Shown here: one piece after another, positions 10,113 through 19,767 of the stretch | How positions within the stretch are numbered: the stretch's first letter is position 1 | How the letters are laid out: each line of letters opens with the position of its first letter | From: Burkholderia sp. Ac-20365 | GTDB lineage: Bacteria > Pseudomonadota > Gammaproteobacteria > Burkholderiales > Burkholderiaceae | Direction: 5' to 3' | Assembly (NCBI RefSeq): GCF_017104715.1 | Contig: NZ_JAAGPI010000001.1 | Coordinates: 248,001 to 312,000, forward strand | DNA length: 64,000 nt | Notes under the pieces: generated by a model | The model's database searches: none | Told to the model about the DNA's origin: nothing | Seen by the model: only the letters and a program-made list of their open reading frames with translations | Position numbers and translations under genes: made by a program

Positions 10113-10211
10113 CTTTAACTCACGTAGAAATTGCCGGAAATACGGGCAGGTCTGAGGGCTATTGCAGCGTATGTGTATACGGTTCCCCAGCATACTGACG
10201 CCGTAAATGTT

Positions 10212-10238
10212 TTATCGGCAGATTTAAGTTGTTTCTTA
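10212..10238 (-). promoter_or_regulatory. FliA (sigma-28) promoter of the chemotaxis/c-di-GMP operon
   Basis: Read on the minus strand, TAAGAAAC, eleven bases, then GCCGATAA. The -10 octamer and the 11-base spacer match the enterobacterial FliA consensus exactly, and TAA of the -35 is kept. Transcription would start near 10203, about 90 bases before the receptor's ATG at 10112. Confidence 0.8.
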
Positions 10239-10638
10239 AGGGACGAATTGAAGTAAGGTTTCGTAATGAATAATCGGAAGGATTAACGGCGTCTACCGGA
10301 CATGGTTAATGCTGGCGTGGGGTTCAGGGATGTTGTTTTGTCTTGTAAATGAATCACTTATTTTTAAATAGGTAGTATTGAAGCCACATTTAATGCGGTG
10401 ATCGGTTACCGGATGAAGCGGGATCGGACTGGAACAAAACCGTCACGCGAGTTTTAAAACTCTGCTCACGAAAACGCGCAAACGTTTGAATTGGGGTAAT
10501 CCCGCGCAAGTTACGTCTAAATCGGCATTCGGAATAAAGTTTCGCGCGATCTGTCGATTTCCGGTCAGGCCGACCGTCGTTTCAGTGAAGCCAGGCAACA
10601 GGCCTGTTCATACTCCGTCACGCGAGCAAGGAGACACC
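10239..10638. other. Intergenic region, no gene seen
   Basis: About 400 AT-richer bases lie between the FliA promoter and the YCII gene. An open frame from 10486 joins the YCII gene but has no ribosome site or family similarity. No RNA-like fold was recognised. Confidence 0.4.
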
Positions 10639-10989
10639 ATGACTCAGTATCTGGTTGCGATTCACCACCCCGACGACTACGACCCGTCCATTGCAGAAGA
10701 CGAAGCGATGCACCGCGATATCGACGTGCTCAACGATGAAATGGTGGCCGCTGGTATCAGGGTTTTCGTCGGCGGCCTGCACCCGGCGAGCAGCGCGAAG
10801 TCGCTGCGAGCACAACCGGATGGCGGCGTAAGCGTCACCGACGGGCCGTACCTGAAGACCAAAGAGCATGTAGGCGGTTTCTGGGTGCTGGAAGCCGCTG
10901 ATCTGGACGAGGCGCTGGCGTGGGGCCGCAAGGCCGCCATCGCGTGCCGGGCGCCCGTCGAGGTGCGCGAGTTTCATCCACCTGTCTAG
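10639..10989 (+). CDS. YCII-related (DGPF-type) protein
   Basis: The 116-aa protein is a single YCII/DGPF domain: MTQYLVAIHHPDD at the start, a signature VTDGPYLKTKEHVGGFWV in the middle, and a C-terminal strand VEVREFHPP. These dimeric alpha-beta barrels often sit beside ECF sigma factors, but none is present here. AAGGAG lies six bases before the ATG, which decides the start. It stands alone between the signalling operon and the sugar-acid island; function is unknown. Confidence 0.85.
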   Translation: MTQYLVAIHHPDDYDPSIAEDEAMHRDIDVLNDEMVAAGIRVFVGGLHPASSAKSLRAQPDGGVSVTDGPYLKTKEHVGGFWVLEAADLDEALAWGRKAAIACRAPVEVREFHPPV

Positions 10990-11137
10990 CGTCACTCACG
11001 CGAAGACATGCTCCGATTCCCGAGATAACCGGAAGTTATCGCCCTTAAAGCAGCTTTCATTATTCAAGCGCGCCCCGTTTCCCTACATTGTGCGGCAGAC
11101 GCAATGTAGCTCAGTCAACTGGAAACGAGGAATCACG

Positions 11138-11983
11138 ATGAAATTGCTGCGATATGGCGCGCCAGGTCACGAAAAGCCCGGCATTCTGGACCGTAACCGT
11201 TTGATCCGCGATCTGTCGGGCGTCATCGACGACGTCGCGGGCGCGGTGCTGTTGCCCGAGTCGCTGGAGCGGCTGCGCCAGATCGATATCGAGTCGCTGC
11301 CCATCGTCTCGTCAGAAGAGCGCATCGGCGCGTGCGTGGGCCGTATCGGCAAGTTCATTTGCATTGGCCTGAACTACGCGGACCACGCGGCCGAATCGAA
11401 TCTGGCCGTGCCCAGCGAGCCCGTCGTGTTCGGCAAATGGACGTCGGCCGTCGTCGGCCCGAATGACGACGTGCGCATTCCGCGCGGCTCGCAAAAGACC
11501 GATTGGGAAGTCGAACTCGGCGTGGTGATCGGCAAGGGCGGCACGTATATCGAAGAAGCCGACGCATTGAGCCACGTCGCGGGTTATTGCGTTGTCAACG
11601 ATGTCTCCGAGCGCGAATATCAGATCGAACGCGGCGGCACGTGGGACAAAGGCAAGGGTTGCGACACGTTCGGCCCGATCGGCCCGTGGCTCGTCACCGC
11701 CGACGAAGTGCCCGACCCGCAGCGCCTTTCCCTCTGGCTCGACGTGGACGGCAAGCGTTATCAGAACGGCAATACGAGCACGATGATCTTCAACGTCGCG
11801 CAGATCGTGTCGTATCTGAGCCGCTTCATGAGCCTGCAACCCGGTGACGTGATCTCGACGGGCACGCCGCCTGGCGTCGGCATGGGGCATAAGCCGGAGC
11901 CCGTGTATCTGCGCGCGGGACAGGTGATGCGCCTTGGCATCGAAGGTCTTGGCGAGCAGCAGCAACGCACCGTCGCTGCATAA
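11138..11983 (+). CDS. Fumarylacetoacetate-hydrolase-family protein, probable 2,4-dioxo-sugar-acid hydrolase
   Basis: The 281-aa protein is a complete FAH-fold enzyme. GLNYADHAAES opens the catalytic domain, metal ligands lie in DWEVELGVVIGKG, and STGTPPGVGMG is near the C-terminus. The family cleaves C-C bonds of 2,4-dioxo acids with Mg2+ or Mn2+. Close relatives in L-fuconate and pentonate pathways cut 2,4-dioxo-3-deoxy-sugar acids to pyruvate plus a hydroxy acid. The next gene, a 4-dehydrogenase-like SDR 13 bases downstream, would supply that substrate. GAGG lies before ATG 11138. Exact substrate (C5 or C6) is inference; ureidoglycolate lyase is a common mis-annotation for this family. Confidence 0.82.
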   Translation: MKLLRYGAPGHEKPGILDRNRLIRDLSGVIDDVAGAVLLPESLERLRQIDIESLPIVSSEERIGACVGRIGKFICIGLNYADHAAESNLAVPSEPVVFGKWTSAVVGPNDDVRIPRGSQKTDWEVELGVVIGKGGTYIEEADALSHVAGYCVVNDVSEREYQIERGGTWDKGKGCDTFGPIGPWLVTADEVPDPQRLSLWLDVDGKRYQNGNTSTMIFNVAQIVSYLSRFMSLQPGDVISTGTPPGVGMGHKPEPVYLRAGQVMRLGIEGLGEQQQRTVAA

Positions 11984-11996
11984 CAGGAGCGCGCGC

Positions 11997-12749
11997 ATGA
12001 ACCAGTACGACTTCACGCAGCGCGCCGCCGTCGTCACGGGCGGCGCGCAAGGCATCGGCTACGCGGTTGCGGAGCGGTTGTTGCAGGGCAAGGCGCGCGT
12101 TGCGCTATGGGATCGCGACGAAGCGGCGTTGGCTGTTGCAAAGGCAAGCCTCGCGCGCTATGGCGACGTGCACACTGTGCTGGTCGACCTCACGCAGCGC
12201 GACGACGTGCAGGCGGCCACGCAGACCAGCATCGCGCAACTCGGCGCGATCGATATTCTCGTGCACAGCGCGGGTATCGCAGGTGCCAATGCGCCCGTCG
12301 CCGACTACGCACCCGAAGAATGGACACGCGTGATCGACGTCGACCTGAACGCGGCCTTTCATGTGAATCAGGCGGTCGTGAAGACGATGATCGAGCGCGG
12401 TTACGGGCGCATCGTCAATATCGCGTCGATTGCGGGCAAGGAAGGCAATCCGAACGCGAGCGCGTATAGCGCGGCAAAAGCCGGTGTGATCGCGCTGACG
12501 AAGAGTCTCGGCAAGGAAACCGCGCAGCACGACATCGCCGTCAACGCGATCACGCCCGCTGCGGCGCGCACGCGCATCTTCGAGCAGATGTCGCAGCAGC
12601 ATATCGACTACATGCTGTCTAAGATTCCGCGCGGGCGCTTTGTCGAAGTGAAGGAAATCGCCGCGATGGTCGCGTGGCTCGTATCGGCGGAAAATTCGTT
12701 CACGACGGGCGCGGTGTTCGATCTGTCGGGCGGCCGCGCGACGTATTGA
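11997..12749 (+). CDS. Short-chain dehydrogenase, probable 2-keto-3-deoxy-sugar-acid 4-dehydrogenase
   Basis: The 250-aa classical SDR has the cofactor motif TGGAQGIG (14-21), Ser144 and YSAAK (Tyr157, Lys161). The usual NNAG is HSAG here. D39 at the end of the second strand suggests NAD(H). AGGAG lies before the ATG. It is coupled to the FAH hydrolase, a pairing known from the L-fucose and L-KDF oxidation routes, so oxidation of C4 of a 2-keto-3-deoxy acid is the likely step. The convergent LysR gene ends 16 bases downstream. Confidence 0.82.
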   Translation: MNQYDFTQRAAVVTGGAQGIGYAVAERLLQGKARVALWDRDEAALAVAKASLARYGDVHTVLVDLTQRDDVQAATQTSIAQLGAIDILVHSAGIAGANAPVADYAPEEWTRVIDVDLNAAFHVNQAVVKTMIERGYGRIVNIASIAGKEGNPNASAYSAAKAGVIALTKSLGKETAQHDIAVNAITPAAARTRIFEQMSQQHIDYMLSKIPRGRFVEVKEIAAMVAWLVSAENSFTTGAVFDLSGGRATY

Positions 12750-12765
12750 GCGCGCGTTTATCGGC

Positions 12766-13716
12766 TTACGTCACCGAGCCGTAAAGCTCGCCCGCGACCT
12801 GCTTCAACGCGCGCACCACTTGTGTGGAAGCCGGCGACAGCAATTGCCCCGTGCGCGTGATGATGCCGAAATCGTCCATGTGCAGCGGCATATCGAGCGG
12901 CAGGATCGACAGCAGGCCGTGTGCTGCGTAGTAATGCGCGACCTCGGCGGCGAGCACGGCGAGCATGTCGCTCTGCGACAGCAGGCTCGTGACGAACAGC
13001 AGTTCCGCGCTTTCGACCACGTTGGACGGCGGCGCGAGGCTTTGACGCTGGAACATCAGCTCGAAGCGATGGCGCAGCACGCTTTGCGCGGGCGGCACGA
13101 CCCATGACGCGTCGACGACATCGGTGAGCGTCAGCGATTGTTCCGCCAGCAACGGATGACCCGGACGGGCGACGGCGAGCGCCTGTTCCTCAGCGAGAGG
13201 CTCGTAGCGCAGATGGAGCTTGTCATGTTCCGCGGACAACCGGCCGATCACGAGATCGAGCTTGTCCTGCGCGAGGCTTTCGAGCAGCACGTTGCTGCTG
13301 TCGATCTCGACGCTCACGCTCAGGCCGGGATGATGCTGCTTGACCTGCGCGATCGCAGCGGGCAGCAAACTGACTGCGGGCGACGTGATCGTGCCTACCG
13401 CCACACGCCCGAGTTGCCCCGACTTCAGCGCGAGCACTTCCTCACGCGCCTGATCGAGACTGCCGACCACGGCGCGCGCGTGGCGAATCATCACTTCGCC
13501 GTAGAGCGTGGGCCGCATGCCGCGCGGCATCCGTTCGAACAGCGGCGCATCCAGCATTTCTTCGAGTTCGCGCAGCAGTTTCGATGCGGCGGGTTGCGAC
13601 ATGCTGAGCGCGTCGGCGGCGCGGTGGATGTTGCCTTCTTCGTCGAGCGCGACGAGCAGCAGCAGTTGGCGCGTCTTCAGCCGCGTGCGGACGTACCAAG
13701 GATTCGAATCGAGCAT
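12766..13716 (-). CDS. LysR-family regulator of the sugar-acid genes (GbpR-like)
   Basis: The 316-aa regulator has an N-terminal winged helix (IHRAADALSMSQPAASKLLREL) and a two-lobed effector domain starting about residue 90. The long N-terminus before the helix and the overall pattern recall the GbpR group that controls arabinose/galactose-type genes. ATG 13716 is preferred over an in-frame TTG at 13731. The gene is divergent from the pentonate dehydratase gene across 200 bases that hold paired repeats, the normal LysR arrangement of self-repression plus activation of the neighbour. The co-inducer is probably a pathway intermediate (inference). Confidence 0.87.
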   Translation of the reverse strand: MLDSNPWYVRTRLKTRQLLLLVALDEEGNIHRAADALSMSQPAASKLLRELEEMLDAPLFERMPRGMRPTLYGEVMIRHARAVVGSLDQAREEVLALKSGQLGRVAVGTITSPAVSLLPAAIAQVKQHHPGLSVSVEIDSSNVLLESLAQDKLDLVIGRLSAEHDKLHLRYEPLAEEQALAVARPGHPLLAEQSLTLTDVVDASWVVPPAQSVLRHRFELMFQRQSLAPPSNVVESAELLFVTSLLSQSDMLAVLAAEVAHYYAAHGLLSILPLDMPLHMDDFGIITRTGQLLSPASTQVVRALKQVAGELYGSVT

Positions 13717-13741
13717 AAGGGTTAATACCAATAATTAAAGC

Positions 13742-13781
13742 GATATCAGTTCGACGCCAATTTTCATTAGAAAGATATCAG
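13742..13781. promoter_or_regulatory. Paired GATATCAG repeats in the LysR/dehydratase divergent region
   Basis: GATATCAG occurs at 13742-13749 and again at 13774-13781, 32 bases apart, so both copies face the same side of the helix. GATATC is itself palindromic. A further GATATCA is at 17302-17308, before the first MFS gene. This is a plausible LysR operator; no footprint is available. Confidence 0.4.
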
Positions 13782-13917
13782 AGCGCTTCGTACACTTTTC
13801 TTTTTTCGATGATCCGCGACCACATTTCCTCCTTGCCCAGACCGTTGCGCATGCATCGTTGTTCGGGCCTGTGCGTCGGCGGCTCTGCACACCAGCACTT
13901 GCCCTCAGGAAGTAAGC

Positions 13918-15651
13918 ATGTCGGATAAGAAAACGAAGCTGCGCTCCGCCCAATGGTTCGGCACCGCCGACAAGAACGGCTTCATGTATCGAAGCTGGAT
14001 GAAGAATCAGGGCATTCCTGATCACGAGTTCGATGGCCGCCCCGTGATCGGCATCTGCAATACGTGGTCGGAACTCACGCCTTGCAACGCGCACTTTCGC
14101 AAGATCGCCGAGCACGTGAAGCGGGGCATCTACGAAGCGGGCGGCTTTCCGGTCGAATTCCCCGTGTTTTCCAATGGCGAATCGAATCTGCGTCCCACCG
14201 CGATGCTGACGCGCAATCTCGCGGCGATGGATGTCGAAGAAGCGATTCGCGGCAATCCGATCGATGCCGTCGTGTTGCTCACCGGTTGCGACAAGACCAC
14301 GCCCGCGCTGCTGATGGGCGCGGCAAGCTGCGATGTGCCCGCTATCGTCGTGACAGGCGGCCCGATGCTGAACGGCAAGCTCGACGGCAAGGACATCGGC
14401 TCGGGCACGGCCGTGTGGCAACTGCACGAATCGCTGAAGGCCGGCGAAATCGATCTGCACAAGTTCCTGTCGGCGGAAGCGGGCATGTCGCGCTCGGCGG
14501 GCACCTGCAACACGATGGGCACGGCCTCGACGATGGCGTGCATGGCCGAAGCGCTCGGCACGTCGCTGCCGCACAACGCGGCGATTCCCGCCGTCGACGC
14601 GCGCCGCTACGTGCTCGCGCACATGTCGGGCATGCGCATCGTCGAGATGGCGCACGAAGGACTCACGCTGTCGAAGATCCTCACGCGCGAAGCGTTCCTG
14701 AACGCGATCCGCGTGAATGCGGCGATTGGCGGCTCGACCAATGCGGTGATTCACCTGAAGGCGATTGCGGGCCGCATCGGCGTGAAGCTCGATCTGGACG
14801 ACTGGGTGCGCATCGGCCGCAACACGCCGACTATCGTCGATCTGATGCCGTCGGGCCGCTTCCTGATGGAAGAGTTCTATTACGCGGGCGGTCTGCCTGC
14901 CGTGCTGCGGCGTCTTGGCGAAGCGGATCTGCTGCCGCATCCGGGCGCGCTGACGGCGAACGGCAAGGCGCTCTGGCACAACGTGATGGATGCGCCCATC
15001 TACAACGACGAAGTGATCCGCACGCTCGATAAGCCGCTTGTGAAGGACGGCGGCATCCGCGTGCTGCGCGGCAATCTCGCGCCGCGCGGCGCGGTGCTGA
15101 AGCCGTCGGCGGCGACGCCTGAATTGCTGAAACATCGTGGCCGCGCCGTCGTGTTCGAGAACTTCGAGCACTACAAGGCGCGCATCGTCGATGAATCGCT
15201 CGACGTCGACGCGAACTCGGTGCTCGTGATGAAGAACTGCGGACCGAAGGGTTATCCGGGCATGGCCGAAGTCGGCAACATGGGCTTGCCGCCGAAGCTG
15301 CTGCGTCAGGGCGTGAAAGACATGGTGCGGATCTCCGATGCACGCATGAGCGGCACCGCTTACGGCACGGTTGTGCTGCACGTGACGCCGGAAGCGGCCG
15401 ACGGCGGTCCGCTCGCCGCCGTGCAGGACGGCGACTGGATCGAGCTGGATTGCGATGCAGGCACGTTGCGCGTCGATATCAGCGACGAAGAACTGGCGCG
15501 CCGTCTCGAAGGCCATACGCCGCCCGAGCGGCCCGCTGGCGGCGGTTATCAGCGCTTGTATGTCGATCACGTGTTGCAGGCCGACGAAGGCTGCGATTTC
15601 GACTTTCTGGTTGGTTGCCGCGGCGCCGGCGTGCCGCGCCATTCGCATTGA
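13918..15651 (+). CDS. IlvD/Edd-family dehydratase, probable L-arabinonate dehydratase
   Basis: The 577-aa protein matches the sugar-acid branch of IlvD/Edd dehydratases in length and sequence. Iron-sulfur ligands are Cys47 (GICNTW), Cys124 (TGCDKTT) and Cys197 (SAGTCNTMG), and the Mg2+ site lies around DKT. The reaction would be pentonate to 2-keto-3-deoxypentonate. The adjacent dioxovalerate dehydrogenase and KDA dehydratase support L-arabinonate; xylonate or galactonate are the alternatives. AGGAAG lies upstream of the ATG. It is the first gene of a pentonate operon and is divergent from its LysR regulator. Confidence 0.87.
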   Translation: MSDKKTKLRSAQWFGTADKNGFMYRSWMKNQGIPDHEFDGRPVIGICNTWSELTPCNAHFRKIAEHVKRGIYEAGGFPVEFPVFSNGESNLRPTAMLTRNLAAMDVEEAIRGNPIDAVVLLTGCDKTTPALLMGAASCDVPAIVVTGGPMLNGKLDGKDIGSGTAVWQLHESLKAGEIDLHKFLSAEAGMSRSAGTCNTMGTASTMACMAEALGTSLPHNAAIPAVDARRYVLAHMSGMRIVEMAHEGLTLSKILTREAFLNAIRVNAAIGGSTNAVIHLKAIAGRIGVKLDLDDWVRIGRNTPTIVDLMPSGRFLMEEFYYAGGLPAVLRRLGEADLLPHPGALTANGKALWHNVMDAPIYNDEVIRTLDKPLVKDGGIRVLRGNLAPRGAVLKPSAATPELLKHRGRAVVFENFEHYKARIVDESLDVDANSVLVMKNCGPKGYPGMAEVGNMGLPPKLLRQGVKDMVRISDARMSGTAYGTVVLHVTPEAADGGPLAAVQDGDWIELDCDAGTLRVDISDEELARRLEGHTPPERPAGGGYQRLYVDHVLQADEGCDFDFLVGCRGAGVPRHSH

Positions 15652-15662
15652 GGAGACTACGA

Positions 15663-17252
15663 ATGAACCTGACGGGTGAACTGCTGATTGGCGCGAAAGC
15701 ACGGCGCGGACAAGGTGCTAAATTTTATGCGGTCGATGCCGCAACGGAGCAACCGTTGCAAGCACCGGTTTATCACAGCGCAAATGCAGACGATGTCGAC
15801 GAAGCCTGCACGCTGGCAGAAAACGCATTCGACACATACCGCACGCTGCCCGCCGAACAACGGGCGCGCTTTCTCGACGATATCGCCGCGCGCATCGAAG
15901 CACTCGGCGATGCATTGATTGAACGCGCGATGCAGGAATCCGGCTTGCCGCGGCCGCGTCTGGAAGGCGAACGTGCGCGCACGGCGAACCAGTTGCGCAT
16001 GTTCGCCGCGCTCGTGCGCAGCGGCGATGCACTCGACGCGCGCATCGAACCCGCGTTGCCCGAACGGCAACCGCCGCGCACCGATCTGCGTTTTCAGCGC
16101 ATCGGTATTGGTCCTGTGGCCGTGTTCGGTGCGAGTAACTTTCCGCTCGCGTTTTCTGTCGCGGGCGGCGATACGGCAGCGGCGCTCGCAGCCGGTTGCC
16201 CTGTCGTCGTGAAGGCGCATCCGGCGCATCCGGGCACGTCGGAACTCGTTGGTCGTGCGATTCAGGAAGCCGTGCGACACGCGGAATTGCCCGAAGGCGT
16301 GTTCTCGATGTTGTTCGACTCGGGTTATGAAGTGGGCGCGGCGCTCGTCGCGCATCCGGCGATCAGGGCTGTTGGATTCACCGGTTCGCGTGCAGGCGGC
16401 CGCGCGCTGATGGCGATTGGCAACGCGCGCGCCGAGCCGATTCCCGTGTACGCGGAAATGAGCAGCGTGAATCCGAACCTGTTGATGCCCGCAGCGCTTG
16501 CTGCTCGCGCCGAAACGCTCGCACGCGATTTCGTTGCGTCGGTGACGCTGGGCTGCGGCCAGTTCTGCACGAATCCGGGCTTGATGCTCGGCATTACCGG
16601 CGAAGGCTTCGAGCGCTTCGCGACAACGGCGGCGCAAACCCTCAGCGACGCGCAAGCAGGCGTGATGCTCACAAGCGGCATTCTGCGCGCGTACGAAGCA
16701 GGCATCGAACGGTTCGCAACGAATCCCGCTGTGACGACGCTCGCGCGCGGCAAGGCGCCAGAAGCGGGCAGCCGTCGCGCGCAAGCTGCGCTGTTCCGCG
16801 TGAGTGCAAAGAGCCTGCTCGCCGATCACACGCTCGCCGACGAAGTGTTCGGCCCTTGCAGCGTGCTGGTCGAATGCGCGGACGCCGACGAACTGCGCAC
16901 GGTGTTGAACCGTATCGAAGGGCAACTGACGATCACGCTGCATCTCGATGCCGCCGATCAAGCCGCTGCGCAAGCGCTGCTGCCCATTCTGGAACGCAAG
17001 GCAGGCCGCATTCTGGCGAACGGTTTTCCGACGGGCGTCGAAGTGTGCGACGCGATGGTTCACGGCGGCCCGTTCCCCGCGACTTCCGATGGACGCAGCA
17101 CGTCCGTCGGTACGGCGGCGATCGAACGTTATATGCGGCCCGTGTGCTACCAGAACCTGCCTTCCGCGCTGTTGCCTGAAGCATTGCGCGATATGAACCC
17201 GCTCGGCGTGCATCGTCGGGTAGCAGGGCGGCACGAGCGGACAACCGTCTGA
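15663..17252 (+). CDS. 2,5-dioxovalerate (2-oxoglutarate semialdehyde) dehydrogenase
   Basis: The 529-aa aldehyde dehydrogenase belongs to the long KGSADH branch. NAD(P) binding is in [20 protein letters not shown], the general base Glu in [10 protein letters not shown], and nucleophile Cys302 in GQFCTNPG. The C-terminus has [17 protein letters not shown], typical of this branch. It oxidises 2-oxoglutarate semialdehyde, the last step of the Weimberg-type route into the TCA cycle. It starts 11 bases after the dehydratase stop with GAGGAG upstream, so the two are co-translated from one message. Confidence 0.9.
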   Translation: MNLTGELLIGAKARRGQGAKFYAVDAATEQPLQAPVYHSANADDVDEACTLAENAFDTYRTLPAEQRARFLDDIAARIEALGDALIERAMQESGLPRPRLEGERARTANQLRMFAALVRSGDALDARIEPALPERQPPRTDLRFQRIGIGPVAVFGASNFPLAFSVAGGDTAAALAAGCPVVVKAHPAHPGTSELVGRAIQEAVRHAELPEGVFSMLFDSGYEVGAALVAHPAIRAVGFTGSRAGGRALMAIGNARAEPIPVYAEMSSVNPNLLMPAALAARAETLARDFVASVTLGCGQFCTNPGLMLGITGEGFERFATTAAQTLSDAQAGVMLTSGILRAYEAGIERFATNPAVTTLARGKAPEAGSRRAQAALFRVSAKSLLADHTLADEVFGPCSVLVECADADELRTVLNRIEGQLTITLHLDAADQAAAQALLPILERKAGRILANGFPTGVEVCDAMVHGGPFPATSDGRSTSVGTAAIERYMRPVCYQNLPSALLPEALRDMNPLGVHRRVAGRHERTTV

Positions 17253-17322
17253 CATGCAGTACGCCGGCTATCGAAACGAGTGGTCATAGCCGGCACATAA
17301 CGATATCAATGGAGACATTGCA

Positions 17323-18672
17323 ATGACCACACCTTACGCCAGCGCGCAGCAGGCTGTGCCCGCAGCCGATGCGGGCACAGGCGCGGCGCTCGCCGACGAA
17401 CAGCGGATCATGAGCCTGCTGGTTCGCAAGCTGATTCCGTTTCTCGCGCTGATCTACGTCGTTGCGTATATCGACCGCTCGGTGGTCGGCTTCGCGAAGC
17501 TGCACATGAACGCGGCCGTCGGTATCAGCGATGCCGCGTATGGCCTCGGTGCGGGCCTCTTCTTCATCGGCTATTTTCTGTGCGAAGTGCCGAGCAACCT
17601 CGCGCTCGAACGCTTCGGCGCACGCGTGTGGTTCGCGCGGATTCTGTTCACGTGGGGCGTCATCACGATGCTGATGTCGCTCGTGAGCGGCCCGACGAGC
17701 TTCTATGTTCTGCGCTTTCTGCTCGGTGCAGCGGAAGCGGGTCTGTATCCGGGCATTCTGTACTTCCTCACGAAGTGGTTTCCGATGCGGCATCGCGCGC
17801 GCATCATCGGCTTGCTGGTGCTCGCGCAACCGCTCGCGGGGATTCTGACGGGGCCGATTGCGGGCCTGGTGCTGTCGACGCACGGCGTGTTCGGCCTGTC
17901 GAACTGGCAGACGCTGTTCGTGCTGAGCGGTCTGCCTGCCGTGCTGTTGTGCGTGCCGACGTTGCGCGTGTTACCCGAGTCGCCCGCAAATGCAAAGTGG
18001 CTCGCATCGGCGGACCGTGCGTGGATCGAACGCGAGCTTGCCGCCGATAGCGCGTCGTACGGCCTGAAATCGCACGGCAATCCGCTCGCTGCGCTGAAGG
18101 ACAAGCGCGTGCTGTTGCTCGCATTGCTGTTCCTGCCGTTTCCGTTGAGCATCTACGGTTTGTCGCTCTGGCTGCCGACCATCATCAAGGCGTTCGGCGT
18201 CAGCGATGCCGTGACGGGTTTGCTGTCGGCCGTGCCGTATCTGTTCGCCGTAGTGGGTCTGTGCGTCGTGCCGCGTCATTCGGATCGCAAGCGCGAACGG
18301 TACTGGCATATCGCGGTCGTGTCCGCCTTCGCGGCGCTGACGATGGCGCTCAGCGCATGGACGCACACGCCCGCGCTGCAATTCCTGTTCATCTGCCTGA
18401 CGGCGTTTTCGCTGTACTCGATCCAGGCAGTGGTGTGGGCGCTGCCGGGCCAGTTCCTGTCGGGCGCGCGTGCCGCGGTCGGCATCGCGACGATTAACTC
18501 GCTCGCGAATCTGGGCGGCTACGTCGGGCCGTACGGTATCGGTCTCATCAAGGATGCGACGGGCAGCCTCGCGTCCGGCCTCTATTTCCTGTCGGCGACG
18601 CTGCTGTTCGCCGTCGTGATTACGTTCGTCGTGCGGGCATCGTTGCCCGAACCGAAGGCGCATGCGCGTTGA
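17323..18672 (+). CDS. MFS transporter, anion:cation symporter (sugar-acid) family
   Basis: The 449-aa inner-membrane carrier has twelve predicted helices and the ACS-family signature YIDRSVVGFAKLHMN after helix 1. It also has FFIGYFLCEVPSNL and RFLLGAAEAGLYPG, as in galactonate, glucarate and phthalate carriers. GGAGA precedes the ATG, and a GATATCA site lies 15 bases before it. Located between the semialdehyde dehydrogenase and the KDA dehydratase, it very likely imports the pentonate itself; no sugar ABC transporter or sugar dehydrogenase is present. Confidence 0.9.
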   Translation: MTTPYASAQQAVPAADAGTGAALADEQRIMSLLVRKLIPFLALIYVVAYIDRSVVGFAKLHMNAAVGISDAAYGLGAGLFFIGYFLCEVPSNLALERFGARVWFARILFTWGVITMLMSLVSGPTSFYVLRFLLGAAEAGLYPGILYFLTKWFPMRHRARIIGLLVLAQPLAGILTGPIAGLVLSTHGVFGLSNWQTLFVLSGLPAVLLCVPTLRVLPESPANAKWLASADRAWIERELAADSASYGLKSHGNPLAALKDKRVLLLALLFLPFPLSIYGLSLWLPTIIKAFGVSDAVTGLLSAVPYLFAVVGLCVVPRHSDRKRERYWHIAVVSAFAALTMALSAWTHTPALQFLFICLTAFSLYSIQAVVWALPGQFLSGARAAVGIATINSLANLGGYVGPYGIGLIKDATGSLASGLYFLSATLLFAVVITFVVRASLPEPKAHAR

Positions 18673-18716
18673 TGCGCGCGTGACGCGTTCAACACATTTC
18701 TAGCGGAACCCAAGTC

Positions 18717-19646
18717 ATGAACTCACCACGCACTCCACGTTATCGCGGCATCTTCCCGGTGGTGCCGACCACGTTCACCGAAACAGGCGCGCTCGATCTG
18801 GACAGCCAGAAGCGCGTCGTCGATTTCATGATCGACGCGGGCTCGGACGGCCTGTGCATTCTGGCGAACTTCTCCGAGCAGTTCGCGCTTTCCGACGACG
18901 AACGCGAAACGCTGACGCGCGTGATGCTCGAGCACGTCGCGGGCCGTGTGCCCGTGATCGTGACGACGAGCCACTACAGCAGCGCCGTGTGCACCGAGCG
19001 TAGCCGCCGCGCGCAGGAGCAGGGCGCATCGATGGTGATGGTGATGCCGCCATATCACGGCGCGACGTTCCGCGTGCCGGAGACGCAGATCTACGAGTTC
19101 TACGCGCGGCTGTCGGATGGCATCGACATTCCCATCATGATTCAGGATGCACCTGCGAGCGGCACGGTGTTGTCGGCTCCGTTTCTTGCACGCATGGCGC
19201 GTGAGATCGAACAGGTGTCGTACTTCAAGATCGAAACGCCGGGTGCGGCCGCGAAGCTGCGCGAGCTGATCCGTCTGGGCGGCGACGCAGTGGAAGGCCC
19301 ATGGGACGGCGAAGAAGCGATCACCCTGTTCGCGGATCTGAATGCGGGCGCAACGGGCTCGATGACAGGCGGCGGCTATCCCGACGGTATCCGGCCGATT
19401 CTCGAAGCGTTCCGCGAAGGCAAGCGCGACGACGCGTTTGCGCACTATCAACGCTGGCTGCCCCTGATCAATCACGAGAACCGTCAGACGGGCTTGCTCG
19501 CTGCGAAGGCGCTGATGAAAGAAGGCGGCGTGATCGCGTGCGAAGCGCCGCGCCATCCGCTGCCGCCGATGCATCCCGATACGCGTGCCGAACTGATCGA
19601 CATCGCGCGCAGGCTCGATCCGCTGGTGCTGCGCTGGGGGAAGTAA
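18717..19646 (+). CDS. DHDPS-family 2-keto-3-deoxypentonate dehydratase (L-KDA dehydratase)
   Basis: The 309-aa TIM-barrel of the dihydrodipicolinate synthase superfamily has the same length as characterised L-2-keto-3-deoxyarabonate dehydratases. The Schiff-base lysine is Lys171 (YFKIETPG). The usual catalytic Tyr region reads MIQDAPASG, a change seen in this dehydratase branch. It would convert L-KDA to 2-oxoglutarate semialdehyde, feeding the dehydrogenase encoded upstream. The ribosome site is weak. An aldolase role within the superfamily is less likely given the neighbours. Confidence 0.86.
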   Translation: MNSPRTPRYRGIFPVVPTTFTETGALDLDSQKRVVDFMIDAGSDGLCILANFSEQFALSDDERETLTRVMLEHVAGRVPVIVTTSHYSSAVCTERSRRAQEQGASMVMVMPPYHGATFRVPETQIYEFYARLSDGIDIPIMIQDAPASGTVLSAPFLARMAREIEQVSYFKIETPGAAAKLRELIRLGGDAVEGPWDGEEAITLFADLNAGATGSMTGGGYPDGIRPILEAFREGKRDDAFAHYQRWLPLINHENRQTGLLAAKALMKEGGVIACEAPRHPLPPMHPDTRAELIDIARRLDPLVLRWGK

Positions 19647-19659
19647 TCGCATAGCGTGA

Positions 19660-19699
19660 AGCGCTTCGGCGCAGAAAAAACAGAAGGCACCGAAGCGCT
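19660..19699 (+). other. Ten-base inverted repeat between the KDA dehydratase and second MFS gene
   Basis: AGCGCTTCGG at 19660-19669 pairs with CCGAAGCGCT at 19690-19699 around a 20-base A-rich loop. There is no U tract, so it is not a standard terminator. It could be an mRNA-stabilising or processing hairpin, or an operator. Confidence 0.4.
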
Positions 19700-19767
19700 G
19701 AACACTCCAGCCAGCATCAAACAGGACCACACAGAGTTCACAGCAGGCAACGAAAGGAGGAGACACG

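Noticed and set aside
13735..15702. 655-codon minus-strand open frame over the pentonate dehydratase
   Set aside because: Arg/His/Ala-rich antisense shadow; the plus strand has all IlvD/Edd motifs and cysteines.
19660..19699. Intrinsic terminator between the KDA dehydratase and second MFS gene
   Set aside because: The inverted repeat has a long loop and no T tract, so it was listed only as an inverted repeat.
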